NCBI GenBank assembly: GCA_963576475.1
Contig: OY754982.1
Location: 7,634,458-7,698,457 of the forward strand
DNA from: Molanna angustata
Taxonomy: Eukaryota; Arthropoda; Insecta; Trichoptera; Molannidae
DNA length: 64,000 nucleotides
Reading direction: 5' to 3'
In this document: positions 33,757-46,345 of the stretch, in pieces
How positions within the stretch are numbered: the stretch's first letter is position 1
Layout: the number at the start of each line of letters is the position of its first letter
Notes under the pieces: model-generated
The model's database searches: none
Told to the model about the DNA's origin: nothing
The model's input: only the letters and a program-made list of their open reading frames with translations
Position numbers and translations under genes: made by a program

Positions 33757-33942
33757 GGGTCGGTGGCAGAGCGGTTAGCGCGCTAGGCTAGTAATCCAGT
33801 GGTCGCGAGTTCGGATCCTGTCTCGACCGATTTCGTTCACCTAAGCACAAGCATTTATTTGCTTATTTAAGGGAAGGAAGGAAGGAAGATGTGTATGTAC
33901 TTGTTTAACAAGGACATATTCATTTTATTAAAAAAAAAAAAA
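33757..33942 (+). mobile_element. SINE2, best-preserved copy
   Basis: The head has GGTCGGTGGCAGAGCGGTTA (A box) and GGTCGCGAGTTCGGATCC (B box). Between them is an anticodon-arm-like segment with loop CTAGTAA, which would read AGT and suggests a tRNA-Thr-like ancestor. The body has ACCGATTTCGTTCACC and ACAAGCATTTATTTGC, a GGAA repeat (about 33871-33888), ACAAGGACATATTCATTTTA and a poly-A tail. The acceptor stem is only partly paired (TCGGT with ACCGA) and the sequence runs on into the SINE body, so a working tRNA is unlikely. Confidence 0.82.
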
Positions 33943-35020
33943 TAGCAAAGCGAAACCAGTATGAATCTGCAAAACGACAAATTACAGATAAAAGCTATAA
34001 TTTTTTTTATAAAAACAGATAAAGCTATGAGTTGTAAAAGGAAGATAGTATAATAGTTTTCTAGAGTAATAGGAAATGAGAAGCTACTAGTTAAATAATG
34101 ATGGACCAGTATAACACAGACCAATATTCCTTACGATATGTAAATTATTCTCAGTTTTCGGCGTAGTGGCATATTTGTTAATACCAGAACTGAGTAAAAT
34201 TTTGCTATAGTCGTTTGTAAAGCCAACCAAAGGTGAATCCTGAATAATATTAGTACCTACAACAATTTTAAACAGAGAAGAGAATGTTAAAAAAACAATA
34301 AAAGTGTAATGAACAAACAATCTCTAAATTCTCCAGTTTAAATTAAATGTCTCTCTGAAAGATGTTATAGACCAATAAAAACGTTAATAAAATGCATAAT
34401 ATTAATAAAAAAAAACATAATATGAATCCGATAAAATGGAATGGGCAACCGTAAAATATTACTTTTACTTTTCAAATCGCATTAGCATTAAATATAATAA
34501 GTAATAAAACACAAGTATTCTTTGATTATAATATATAACAAAGTATGTAGGTTTTATAATATAATGCGAAACTTCCGCATGGTGAACTCCTATTTCCTGG
34601 TTGTGATAGACCATCGAAGAAAATCAGGAGAATGTTGTCAGAGCTTTTGGATATATCGAGAGAAACTTATGATGAAGTAATTAGAGCAAAAAATAAATTC
34701 ATCGTGAGCTGGTTATTAATTATACATATGTACTTGTTGAAATGCAATATATAATTTATAAACCAGTGCAAATTTTTGTATATGAAGTATTTATTTATTA
34801 AACATACAAGTCAGTAATCTATACAAATAAAATTTATTTATTCAACGATTACATACTGCAATTAAATTTTGAATTAGTTAAAATCTAAATAAAAGCTAAA
34901 TGTTACGGGGTTTTGAATAAGTAGATAATACAAAACTGTGAGCTAGCAAAGTTTAAGTCAATATGTTAACAAAGAACCCAACTAGCGAAATGAGAGTAAA
35001 TAAAATAAAAAGAGAACAAT
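33943..35020. other. AT-rich non-coding stretch
   Basis: No recognisable feature was seen. Confidence 0.3.
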
Positions 35021-35071
35021 GTTTTATCTAATTAATGTCATACGGTTTGTATTACATTAATTAGATAAAAC
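35021..35071. repeat. Perfect 18-bp inverted repeat, 15-nt loop
   Basis: GTTTTATCTAATTAATGT at 35021-35038 is exactly complementary to 35054-35071. It is isolated, with no duplication or similarity outside the arms. Confidence 0.8.
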
Positions 35072-35167
35072 GAGTATAATATATGTAAAATACAATAATT
35101 TGTACATTACCAAAATTGAAATTAAAGTTTCGGGTTTTGAATAAGTAAATACTTTTGAATAAGTAAA

Positions 35168-35275
35168 TACTTCTTCCGCGAGTCTTACAAAAACCTGTAA
35201 TATATTCAAAGCGCCCTTGAGGTGAGGTTATCACAAAAACGGCGCTATAAAAAGCATCCTAATTTATTATTATTA
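35168..35275 (+). mobile_element. LINE-C 3' end
   Basis: CTTCTTCCGCGAGTCTTAC, AAAGCGCCCTTGAGGTGAGG and AACGGCGCTATA are followed by TTTATTATTATTATT. The stem AGCGCC/GGCGCT is intact. It is nearly the same sequence as 18277-18403 and may descend from the same source element. Confidence 0.75.
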
Positions 35276-36980
35276 TTTTGTAGTACAAAAATGCAACGGT
35301 GAGCTATCAAATTCGAAATGTTAATTATAATAGCGCAACTATGGCTAATTGTTTTAGGTTTGAATAAATTCTAGTAGTTTTGGTTTTAAAATTGGTTGTT
35401 TCAAGTTTAAAATTAGTTGTTTCGGGTTTAAATGCAACTCTTAGCTACAAAATTTAAATATCAGTCAGCAAGTAAGTAAACAGGTCCAACTGGCGCGAGA
35501 TAAGAGCTAATTTTTTCGGAGGTCACCGGGTAGGGTCAATTATTTTGGAAAGTGCGAGCGACCCGAGAGCACAGCAGATGTGTAAGTATGTACCAAAGCG
35601 CAGCAGATAAGGACCACCGACTACAGCTAACTAACGACTGACGGCGATGACGTGAATATCTAGCGCTGAGGAGTCAAAAGGTTACTTGGCTGACGATCTC
35701 CGTCAATTTGGTGCTCAATCGACGGCCATGAGACCATCTCGAAAACATCCTTAATCTACTACGAGTAAATCATCATTCATACTTACTCACAGCACAAACA
35801 CACATCATATCCAATTTTCATTACATATTTATTTTATTTTATTCCATCTCAACAGCTATTTCATGAATTGCTTAAAAACATTACACACATCAAAGCCAAT
35901 TACAGAGATGTCTTAAATTATTTTAAAAAGTAAATTTAGTAGGTAGATATTCAATACACTTATAAATTGTAATAATTGTGCCAATACAGTCGCCACAATA
36001 CGGTGAAAGGTACTTAGTATGGTTAGGTTTTATTTGTCCTTTGGTCACTGTACTTTTAACGCCCGGGTGGTCTATCTCCACACCGGCGCAGGCGGCGACT
36101 TATGAAAACATTGCAAGGAAAAAAAGGTAACGGTATAATAATATGGTGAGCAGATAATAGAGATTTTTTTGCATTTTTTATGCCTAATAGGATAGTAGGT
36201 CGGTGACCGGTATGGGGAATATATAAAACATATTCGAATAAAAGCACAAACATTGCACTGTACCTTTCCTATTATTTTAAAGATTAAGTTTTGTTAGAGT
36301 GAAATCATTTAAATATTTTTGGATCTACTGTAACTGACTTAAAGCTGTTTTGCGAAGAAAAAAATCTAAGAATAATATGTAGTAATTAAACAGACACGTC
36401 ATAAAATATAATAGAAATATTATATGGAATGACTCATACCAAGATGAGTAAAATAAGTTTTTTTTTTATATAAGGTAATTAGGATTCTATTAATTAACTT
36501 ATTTATTTCGATTCCTCGTTAACAGCACATCTTTACTTGAATAAATAATATCAAAATAATGATATGAACAAAAAAAATAGTGTGTATAATATATATTATG
36601 TTATAGCTAATAAATTCAAGGTCGTGGTTCCATATAATTGTTTGAATATAAAAAGTGTGGAAACCCACATATGTATATACATATATTCCGGATGTGAAGC
36701 GCTCATCATACACCTGCTGAAATTTATTACGACTGAACCTCGCACTGAACGGTTTCATTATTTATGGACTTCGACTTCACGAAAAGTAATGTCACAACTC
36801 AAATATGAAAACAACAACGTAAATATTCTCTCAAATAAATATAAGCTTGCGTTGTAGTTAGATAGAATCGATTAGGGAAGGATTTTCCGCTCTCCTACCG
36901 ACTCATACCAACGTAAGAAACACGAGAGTGTTGGTATGGCGTCACTAAAGTTATAATTAAACAATTTTAATGTTTTCTGT
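35276..36980. other. Non-coding stretch with one short hairpin
   Basis: CATACCAAC (36904-36912) is complementary to GTTGGTATG (36930-36938) across a 17-nt loop. A G/C-richer patch with CACCGGCGCAGGCGGCG lies at about 36078. No gene was supported. Confidence 0.35.
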
Positions 36981-37911
36981 GGGCCGGTATTTCAGTCGAC
37001 CCTTAGGAGTTAAACTCAAGTTTAACAAAAATATTGAGTATTTCAGTACCTAATCTTCCCTTAAAAACGTCACTAAACGACAAATATTTAACTCAACGTT
37101 TCTGGCGGATCGCGTGTCTCAATCTTGAGTTAAGTATTGCTTCTAGCCTTTTTCGCCAGGTGGCGTACTAATCGCCGCACACTTTAATGTTTTATTTTTT
37201 TATACTACAAATAACTATGCATAATAATTATAATCATGATTTATTTTTGTTGTTAAAATAAAAGACGATATAGAAGTGGTTCATGTATTTAATATTTATT
37301 TTATTTTTTACATAATTATAATGTATTGCCTGACAACAAACGAAATAAACTGTCAGCCATAATGAAACGTCAGACACGTATTTTAAAACTTTATTTTTGC
37401 GATGTTTTTTCATCCCACTTTTTAAATTGATCCATCCTGTTTCTATATATATAATGTGTATTCTTAAATTTTCTACATAAGACACTATTTTACCATTATC
37501 ACTTAGTTCCATATCCATATGTAAAATATACATACATTTGGCATTGAATTATATGTACTACGTACGTAGTACATATTCAATGACATTTTGTCACTACAAT
37601 GATTTTAATTAAAAAAAACACCGATCGATATAAAAAAATGAAAAAGTAACATGCTGTGTAATGAAACAAATAAAATAATGTGTTGTTATAGAAATAAAAT
37701 AATATTTAGTCACAGCTTCGCGTCACGTATGATTTAAGGTTATTGACAATTTGACAGATGCGCTATAGACAATAACCATAGAAAACGTAAAATATATCTA
37801 TAGCTGAAGATTACGTAACTGACGTTTCATTTTGCACTGAAATACGCGAATGAAATTTAATCTTCCCTAAACATTTAACTTGGTTTACTAAATCCAACAA
37901 TTTAAGGGCCA
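36970..37911. other. Unassigned segment with GGGCC-type edges and a 26-bp palindrome
   Basis: The left edge has GGGCCGGTATTTCAGTCG and AAACTCAAGTTTAAC. The right edge, reverse complemented, has GGCCC, then AAACCAAGTTAAA and CGTATTTCAGTG. This may be a pair of diverged inverted termini, but the alignment is patchy and no duplication flanks it. Inside, 37551-37576 is a perfect 26-bp palindrome centred on ACGT (half-site ATATGTACTACGT), with further partial pairing outside (CATTGAA and TTCAATG). Confidence 0.25.
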
Positions 37912-40900
37912 ACTGATATCTCGGGCCTGTGACGTTCTGTATTTAAATAGGCTTCGGAGTGACTCGGCAAACTTCGATGCAACTCGAATCGAAACGAAAG
38001 TCGGAAGACTTCGTCCCACACAAAGATGATGTCTCTGTCGCGCCGGACTAATTTCAATGTGTGCATGTGAGACAAAAAAAGAGGCGGCCAGTTTTGATTG
38101 CATTTGTTTCTATAGTCTCGTGTGTGCAATGCCATTTGGTTGTGTTTTAAAGTATGCGTTATCAATATTGTTTTTATACAACTATAAACATTGTATTCAA
38201 CAAATGTGAAATATAATTAAGTGCTCTCCATTTTAAGATAATCACATTTTCATAGAAACAAAATAATCCGCGTACATAGAGATCTTTTCACTTTGAAATT
38301 TAAACGGCGCTCAGTCATAAATGAGGAGAGCCGGTCAACCTCCAGCGATTATTCAATCACGAAACGTGAAGAGGCTCACACACACACGTATAAACAACCA
38401 ATTACATAGAAAAATATTTTTTATATGACATGACATAACACGTTATTAAAATAATACAAAACCATAACGTAATAGACACGAAAGATGGCTACCGTAACAA
38501 CAATTAAATTTCATGTCGATTTGGTAATAATTCGTGTTGCCGAAAAAAGATGAATAAATAATCAAACGCAATTAAATTTAAACTCCATCGTATATGATTA
38601 TCAAATCAATTATAAATGCAAATATTAAATTTGAAGAAAAGGCTGTATAAAAAAATAGAAATATTACAAACATTCCTCGCCATATTATTACTGGTAGATT
38701 TTTACTTGGCGTAGGTGGTTAATATTTAGTATAAAGACCATCAAATTGATACAACGAATATTGCAAATATCTAAGACTTACAATTATATTGTTTGTGGTA
38801 TATATTTTAAGCGTATTTTCATTTTCTTCAGACTATTGTGAAAAGACAGTGAGTGACAACACGAAGAAACTTGAGGAGACAATGTAGATGAATTGACTAA
38901 AATAAGAAAATTTATAAACTATTGCGTTGTTGGGGTATGATGAGAGGCGTCTCTAAAAGATCACAAACCTCAGTCGGAGGCTCAAACCAAACCAAGTCAC
39001 TAAAACCAAATGGTATTAAAACAACAATTTTGTTAATATGAAAACATAAAGTGTATTTACATTGATCATATATGAACAATGGAAGTTTATTATAATACAC
39101 TGCGAAAAAAAAACACTCAGCCCACACAATTGAGACGCAGTTGTCAATTTGGTAAAACAATGGAGATAATGAGAAGAAACTTCTCGTTCGGTTGACACCG
39201 AGATTGTTATCTAGACTGAACTACAACAACAAAAAGGGAAATCGCATTGTGGGTTTGTTTAAAGCTCGGATATACCTACTGTCAATTCGATTGAATGCAC
39301 ACAACGAAAATGTGGCCCAGCAGGACTCGGTCGCCAAACTGTTGCGAAACTAAGGCAAGCTTGGCGCCCGAAGAAAATTATTGGCGTCAAGATTTTAGCA
39401 AGGGGAAAAAATCGCTCACATACAAAACAATGGACCACGGACGGCTGCAATAATAAAAAATAGCGTTGGGAGGACGAAACAAAATTGAACAATACGAGTT
39501 GACCGAAGAACCTAATGAATCCGGCTCGAAGGACTAAATTAATATGGCCGACAGTCAGCAGCTCGTTATACCAGAAAAAACTGGAGATATAGACAGTCAG
39601 CAGTTCGTTATTACAGATTGATTTGATTATAGATAAACCGTAGGTATAGATAGAACTGAGATCAAATACAAACCTTTGAAATATTGAACATATTATTGAA
39701 TTTATGTGGAATTTCTATTAATAATCTTATTGAATAAAGATTTCATAATTACTGATATAATTTTTCAGGACACATAAATTTTGTTTATCCACGAAATAGG
39801 AAGGTCTTGCCGTAAAAATATGACCATTAATCATATGACACCATTTTAATGTTAGAGTTTTCTATATAGTTACCCGTGCATGACTCCGAAGATGTGTGTG
39901 CCTATGGAAGTATGAAGGTCAATGAGTGGTTAACATCTCAGTTTGTTGCTATCAGTGGAGTGATGGCCGGCCTTGAATGTGGATACTAATTAAGAAGAGT
40001 CAGAGGTACCTACTCCACTACTACTGGCGTTCAATTATTTTGTTATTCTCTTTATCTGTCTTCTCCGCTCTAGGTGGAAAGCAATCAAGTTAAAGCTGCA
40101 CTTATGATGATACATGCGAACGTTAAAATAACAACCACACATTTGTAACCTACGGGGCTAAACGAATAATCTACAGTTTTATCTATAGGTACACCAATTT
40201 TAGTTGAGTTTTAAATTGAATATTTCTTAAAAGACCAACAAGTTTTTTATAGTTTTACATGATTATTCCAAGGACACTCTCGTTTAATTGTTTACAGGCG
40301 TCTTCAGACTCCGAGCTCTATGTAGATCACAGCCGCTTTATTGAGTCAATCTAATTGTTATGCATTCTGAGTGATGCGTTTAATATCGTTCGCAATCTAT
40401 AGCTAATATTATCTGTAAATCGCTTAGGGTACCGCTTTCAATCTAATGTTAAGCTGATTGAGCAGTTAGGCTCGCGTATTTTTTGATCTATCAATTAACG
40501 ACTGAGGAGGTGCAAAGGTTCGATGTAAAATATGAATAGAAATATTATTATAATGAAGGATGACGAAGATAATGAGCATCCGAGTAGGTAGGTACTCCAC
40601 AGTCAGTCAGTCATTCAGAGGGAGTCGTGATAAGATCGTGGCGAAGAGTCACGATAGTTGGTCGGTTGGTTGGTAGTAGTGGGTAAACGCCACGAAATTA
40701 TACGATACAGATGGATGCACGCCAGCCGCCGGCGGACAACTCTTCAACAATGATAATATCAATCTACCTGAACATACAAATAACAACAACAACGTAATAC
40801 TAACTTAATTATTCGACGAATTTGCCAAAAGGAAACTGTAGACGTACCGAGATGGAACAATCACGCACAACTGCACAAACACCACCATATCAAACACCAC

Positions 40901-40980
40901 ACTAGTCGTTTCGTATTGACCTTTTCAAAGTTATATATATGACGGTAATGCATCGTGTCTATTATTAATATTGCTATTAT
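37912..40980. other. Long non-coding stretch
   Basis: GACAGTCAGCAGCTCGTTAT and a close variant occur 41 bp apart near 39550-39610. CAGTCAGTCAGTCATTCAG occurs near 40601. Positions 39240-39540 are GC-richer without a recognisable domain. No RNA gene or mobile element was seen. Confidence 0.3.
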
Positions 40981-41020
40981 ACGATCACGCCGTGTCCCTG
41001 TATTGGTAAGCAACGGGAAT
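40981..41020 (-). mobile_element. LINE-A-type 3' tip, short fragment
   Basis: The minus strand reads TTGCTTACC, then AGGGACACGGCGTGATCG. This is the LINE-A terminal sequence (GCTTACCCCGTAAGGGATATG, shortened, then GGCGTGATGG) with small changes. Only about 40 bp are recognisable. Confidence 0.4.
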
Positions 41021-41097
41021 AATTGTGGGTCATGTGCATTTTAATATTGACAGACATTTAAAGTTTCATATGAGAAATAACACGGTCTGATAGCGTT

Positions 41098-41165
41098 TTA
41101 ATAATAAACATTTCCTTGAACTAGGCGCATGCACCGGGTTTGTTGCCAAATAAATTAAGAATTGT
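41098..41165 (-). mobile_element. SINE3 body fragment
   Basis: The plus strand has TAATAATAAACATTTCCTTG, then GGCGCATGCACCGGG and TTTGTTGCC. This follows the SINE3 minus-strand tail order TAATAATGAACACTTTCTTG, CTGCGCAAGTGGCGAG, TTTATTGCC at 335-385. It is diverged and lacks the head. Confidence 0.35.
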
Positions 41166-42109
41166 TTAAGCTAAACAGTTTTTGCAGCCCAGAAAAGCAA
41201 AATTTCTAGAGACATCGGTCTCTTCTCTGATGTCAAACCTATAAATACATTAATTTGTTCATAGTTCATGAGCATCAGTTGATAATCTGGAATACGCATT
41301 TCAAGGATTATTCTAGCGTTCTGTTAAGGAAACGATTACAGTCCTCATATGCTTATCGGATGACAGTGAAAATAACGAAATAAATTACTCGACTGCTGGA
41401 AATCTAACTCAGGATCCTGACTGATACTGAAAAGAGGAACGACTTACTTCTATACCATGGTGGTGAATGATCAGTACTTCCTCAAAAGCTCAATAAGACT
41501 CAACTTATACACGTGAAAAAAAGAGATATAGAAAAAATGGAAAGTGACAATTCCACTTTAGGACCAGTTGAAATAAAAAAGACATTACATGTTTGTTAGA
41601 ATTAAAATAAGTACATACATTATACGTATTATGCTCTGTTTTAAATACAAGTTATTCGTATGTATGAACCATACATATTTGACAAACACACAACAAAAGC
41701 GACAACAGCGGAAGCACGATACAATGGCGTAATTTTCATACGTACCCGTATTTACTAGAATAACTGATAATAAAGAAAAAAGTAAAAACTTTCCAATTTC
41801 ACTCATATTCAAACAAATACGTTTTTAATTCCACAAATTTCACGTAACCGGTAACCAAACAACCGGCTGTGTTTATAGATAACAACAAATAATAATGGAC
41901 GCCGTAAATTGTCGCGTTTCCTAATGCATGCAAAAATCCCCGTAACTCCTTCCTGTGCGCAATATGAAAAGCAATTAAGAATTGCATAATAATTGTTTTC
42001 CGGTGACATTTCTGAAAATGTATTTTTTATCAGCAATACGGTTATGGAAAAAAATGCACGATTGCAACAGAAAATAATTTTGTTCTACACTTGAATATAT
42101 CTAATGCAG
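41166..42109. other. Non-coding stretch
   Basis: AT-rich, no recognisable feature. Confidence 0.3.
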
Positions 42110-42245
42110 AGACATGGCCTAGGTGACAAAATACAGGACAGAAGGACCTTTAATTTAAAGACTATGAGAGCTGACCCCAACAGTGAACGTAGACAAATAA
42201 TTGGGATATAGCAAGGGAGAAGAAGAATAAGAAGCAGTTAAGCCA
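42110..42245 (+). pseudogene. LINE 3' end with RADPNS motif and GAAGAAG tail
   Basis: The frame KTMRADPNSERRQIIGI ends at a stop, then CAAGGGAGAAGAAGAATAAG follows. It shares motif, spacing and tail with 24940-25100. The two are diverged copies of one LINE type. Confidence 0.5.
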
Positions 42246-43099
42246 GAATAACATAAGAGCGAGTCCATCTCTAGACAATGTACGAGTATGAATGGCAAAG
42301 GAAGCACGACATGTTAAAAATAAGTAAGTAACGATCCATCAAACAATTGATTTATGTACTTATCATATCCCGTCAAATATTTACCATCATGATTTAATTC
42401 GCGAAGAAACTAAGATATTAATTCATGGTACGTTGAAGCGAAGAGCTTCCACGCGGCGAGATAAAATCTGTAAACTGTCAGATTTCAGTAGCGGCAGATA
42501 ACCATCTAGTCCGACTCCAACTTTTCTTTTCAAAAATCATTAAGATCGCCACACCGCGCGATGTGATAAGATGATAACGTGAAAAGCGACGAAAGCATAC
42601 ATCAAGACAGCTACTGGTTATTTCGTTTATTTAAATATCCCAGATATTTAAATGCGGATTTGCATAATGAAAGAAAACAAGCGACCAAACAACAAGAATA
42701 ATAATAATACTAGGTACCTAACTCATTTCATTAACGGTGCGGTAAAAAAAATAAACAAAAAAAAGAAAAAGAAAATCGAGTCGCATTCGAGTAAACACGG
42801 AGAAACTTATTTACTAGACGATCGAAAATGAAAGTTGAAACGGAACATAGTATCGATCTATCTAAGCAGCGAAATAACTAAATCACGTAACAATAAAATT
42901 ATAAATTCCTGGTCATAATTATATTATGTAAAAATTATGTGCAGTAGTTTCTATAACTATACGTAATAAAAATATAATCATACGGACAGATCTTACTTTC
43001 GACGGGACGTAGTGTTCGTTGTTCCTTGTAGAAATTTAAATCGATTCATTTAATGTTTAGAACAATATATACGTACAATATAATAGACAATAACACAAA
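42246..43099. other. Non-coding stretch
   Basis: No recognisable gene or repeat was seen. Confidence 0.3.
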
Positions 43100-43102
43100 A
43101 CT

Positions 43103-43146
43103 AGCTCACCTTATCACGGGCTGTGCCTAGTGAGGAGGCTAGTAAT
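43103..43146 (+). repeat. Short repeat T (CCTAGTGAGG motif), copy 1
   Basis: CTAGCTCACCTTATCACGGG, then CTGTGCCTAGTGAGGAGG and CTAGTAATAA. Related strings lie at 46983-47025 and 50092-50137. They look like the 3' end of an unrecognised LINE or SINE, being followed by A- or T-rich sequence. No coding sequence is attached. Confidence 0.4.
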
Positions 43147-44419
43147 AAAAAATGAAAATAAAAATGGACATTTAAAAAAAATATATTGTATTCACTTAAA
43201 ACATGCCGTCGTGCTAAATAGTTAAAGAAATGATTCACTCATTTATAGCTTCCCTAAATCTAACGATTCAAAATCAACATCAGCCGTTGGTAATGACAAA
43301 ATAAGACTTATGTATGTAATTAATAAATTATAACAAGCAAATAAAACTTTTTAAGTTGAAAGATTAAAAAAATATTTCATGTCAGTCCGTAGATTGTTTA
43401 CATTCATATTGCCAATATCAAACACATAATGTCGACCGTAGTTGTTTTATACAGAAGATTCTAATACAGAACATAAATAATCTATTGTGAAACGATAAAT
43501 AATCTATTGTGATATTGTGAAATGGTTCTCAAACAAGTATGAAATACAAAATTGTGCAATTTTATCAAAATATCAAAGGAGTCAAGCTGGAACACGCATT
43601 TTAACACGTTTTGTCATCGGTAATACACAAGTTTCAAAGTTCTATTAGTTAAAAACCAATTGCAAAATTCCATTACGGACAGACAGATTAAAAAAAGTGT
43701 GTAATAATTTTACACCACAATAAAATAAAAAAACTTCACAGATTGTAGTATTTCTATATTTATAACTAATAGTGGTCAGATAATTAATAAGTAGGTAAGA
43801 TTACCTATATTACAATATGAAGTTAGTTAAAATACAATACCTTAAGAATAGCCTTGAAGAATAATGACTATTGAAAGTTGAATACGTTTTGAAATGTACG
43901 ATGTCATTTGTCATTATGGGCTCATTAGTAGCTGTGCTTATTATAAGTATGAAGCGTGACGTCGCATTACGACGTTACTTCACTTCCATTTTCCAATTTT
44001 CGCTCTGAAGAAACACTCCAACGTGAAAATATCGATTGACCAACGGCCCAAAACCGCCGACGATTGCCGCATGAAAGATCTGAAGCTAAAGAGACCAATT
44101 TGATTTAAAATGGCAAATTATTCGAAGTGTTTCAACTGGTTTTATTTAAATGAACTAAGTATGTTCCATATAACCATAGGTATGGTTATTTCTAATGAAC
44201 ATCCAAAAACTTTAATTAAATCACATAGAACACAAATATGACTTATTTCAAGAATTACGTCTCCTCGGCCAAGGTTTTGAAAAAAAAAATATTAAGCATA
44301 TTTTTGATTTTATTAATCCATTAGAAAATCAACAGAAAAAGGATGGTAGAATAAAAGACAGGTGTGGAATTAGTACACTAATGCTTGTTATTACCGATAG
44401 AAATATATTTTACTTCCAA
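43147..44419. other. AT-rich non-coding stretch
   Basis: A 22-bp local duplication (AATAATCTATTGTGA) occurs at about 43477-43515. No other feature was recognised. Confidence 0.3.
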
Positions 44420-44640
44420 GAGAGATGTGGAGCTAGTATAAGAGGTAGAACAAATGCAGCAGAAATGAGATCGTTTAGAAGGCTATGCAATCAAACGATG
44501 TATTACAATATAATATAATATGTGAACCGAACATTTAAAAGATATAAATGATAAAAGCAAAAATAAAAAACGACCACGTACAAATGGCACTTAGCTCTCT
44601 CTTCCTACCTCGTAAATGACACGGTACGATACAAAATGTT
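44420..44640 (+). pseudogene. Possible LINE-A 3' remnant, very degraded
   Basis: GCTCTCTCTTCCTACCTCG, then TAAATGACACGGTACGATAC, resembles CTCTCTGCCTACCCCG and GGACACGGCGTGATGGTA of LINE-A. Upstream similarity (AGAAGGCTATGCAATC) is not convincing. Confidence 0.3.
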
Positions 44641-45776
44641 GTTATTATTTCTCTTATGAATAATATAATATCAATATTGCGTTACTTTCACAATAATGTC
44701 TCTGAGCGTCCCCATGTTATCCTACAAATATGGTAAGTAGGATCATCGCACGGATACAAGATATCTGCAATCATCTTCGAGTCTTTATTATCCGGTCCCA
44801 TTGTGCTCGTATTTGTGATGATTATTATTACCGTCTGTTATTATAAGCACCACGCGTGTTAAGACGCGAGACATCGACATGTGTCGCGGTTGTCCCTCGC
44901 AATTTGCGCCCACGTTACTTCGAAAGCAACATGTCCGGCCCATCCTTAATATCCTCGCGCGTGGAAAGTTGATAGTAGGGTATCGACATCTTCATTTTCA
45001 AAAAATGAATGAAATAAATTTTCGACGATTGTTGCGGTTCAAATTTTGGGGGGAATGTGCCCCGCGTTGAGCGCCAAAAATGACTTTTTTTAATGTCCTA
45101 CAAAAGAACAATTTGAGGCAGCATGAACGCATACATATCACTAGACTTTGCCATTCAAGTATTAAACATAACAGAATACCACACATTTCTGTATTGACAT
45201 ACATACAACGTTTCTCCTATAACACTAAGATCACAATATCGTTAGGTACTGATGAACCACCGGAAAAAAAAATTATCATTGTTTTCAATTATATCGTATT
45301 TAATGAACTATTTTCTTTTTTATACCATCTAAGCGATCTCACATTTATAAATCGAAAATTTATTATTTCAATCGTACGTACTATTAGTTCTAACCGGTTT
45401 TGCAGTGCACTCACATTATATGTCTCTTCCTTCTAATAAAAAATATCGTCTTAGCGAATTTTATAAATCATGTCCACTTAAAAATATTACGTATTTTCGC
45501 ACAACAGTCCCTTACAACACACCCATACACATAACACGGATAAAATCCATTTCGGGTCGGCGACCTAACGTCTGAGGTCGATGCAGGGACAAGAGCGAAA
45601 CCCGAAAGCAATTTCATACAGGTTCAACTTACTCACACGAACGTCCTAAAACAAAATATATAAGGTATTGAACGAAAACTTCAAACAAATGAGAACATTA
45701 ACAGTATATATTATGTAGTAAATTCAGTATGATTAAATAAAAACTGTAAGTTTTTGTGTGAATAGTGTGAAAATCC
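44641..45776. other. Non-coding stretch
   Basis: Positions 44850-45070 are GC-richer. The frames there and the 118-codon frame at 45080-45436 carry no recognisable domain. No repeat was identified. Confidence 0.3.
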
Positions 45777-46042
45777 ATTTTTAAATTAATGAACAAATAT
45801 GTATACCTAAGTATTTTTACACAAAATTCGATTTTCGCCTATGTGACTCGGTATTATCAAGGTCTAAAATGAAACTAACCAATTTAAACAAAACAATTGG
45901 CAACGCTGAAAATTTAGTAGTGTAGGATGATTTTTGTATAAATTGGTTAGAATTAGTTTCATTTTAGACTTTGATAAAGCCGAATCATCTCGGCGAAAAC
46001 GTTGGGTCATTGTAATCGAATTTCGTTCATTAATTTAAAATT
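45777..46042. mobile_element. Foldback element, about 266 bp
   Basis: Left (45777-45892) and right (45930-46042) arms are inverted repeats. The best blocks are TCTAAAATGAAACTAACC, matched by the complement of TTAGTTTCATTTTAGA; TTGTTTAAATTGG against its counterpart; and the outer TTTAAATTAATGAAC with GTTCATTAATTTAAA. The left arm has an extra segment of about 25 bp (45798-45822). The centre is about 37 nt. One arm has a relative at 63818-63862. No coding sequence or clear duplication was found. Confidence 0.65.
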
Positions 46043-46345
46043 ATTAATTTTGATAAGGTACATTTCAATTTTCCCTTCAATCCATTTCAATTCCACTTTT
46101 AAATACAATTATATCTAAGGTGCACATTCATAACTTTTTTTAAATAATTTGCAAAACACAATTTAAAAATAATAAACGTTTAACGTACGCAAGTACAAAC
46201 TGACGAGATTAAGGGGAGGGGGCGGGCGATCAATGAAAATCTAGCCAGATCTTATAAATATGATTAAAAAAAAGGATTCTACATCATCAGGTAAATAGAA
46301 GAACATGTATATCCCGATGCATGGATATAAATTATAATTAATGAA
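46043..46345. other. Non-coding stretch
   Basis: Contains GGGGAGGGGGCGGGCG at about 46213. No other feature was recognised. Confidence 0.3.

Noticed and set aside
33757..33830. tRNA-Thr-like sequence with loop CTAGTAA
   Set aside because: Only part of the acceptor stem pairs and it is followed by the SINE2 body and poly-A tail also seen at 3.4, 13.5, 24.4 and 53.6 kb.
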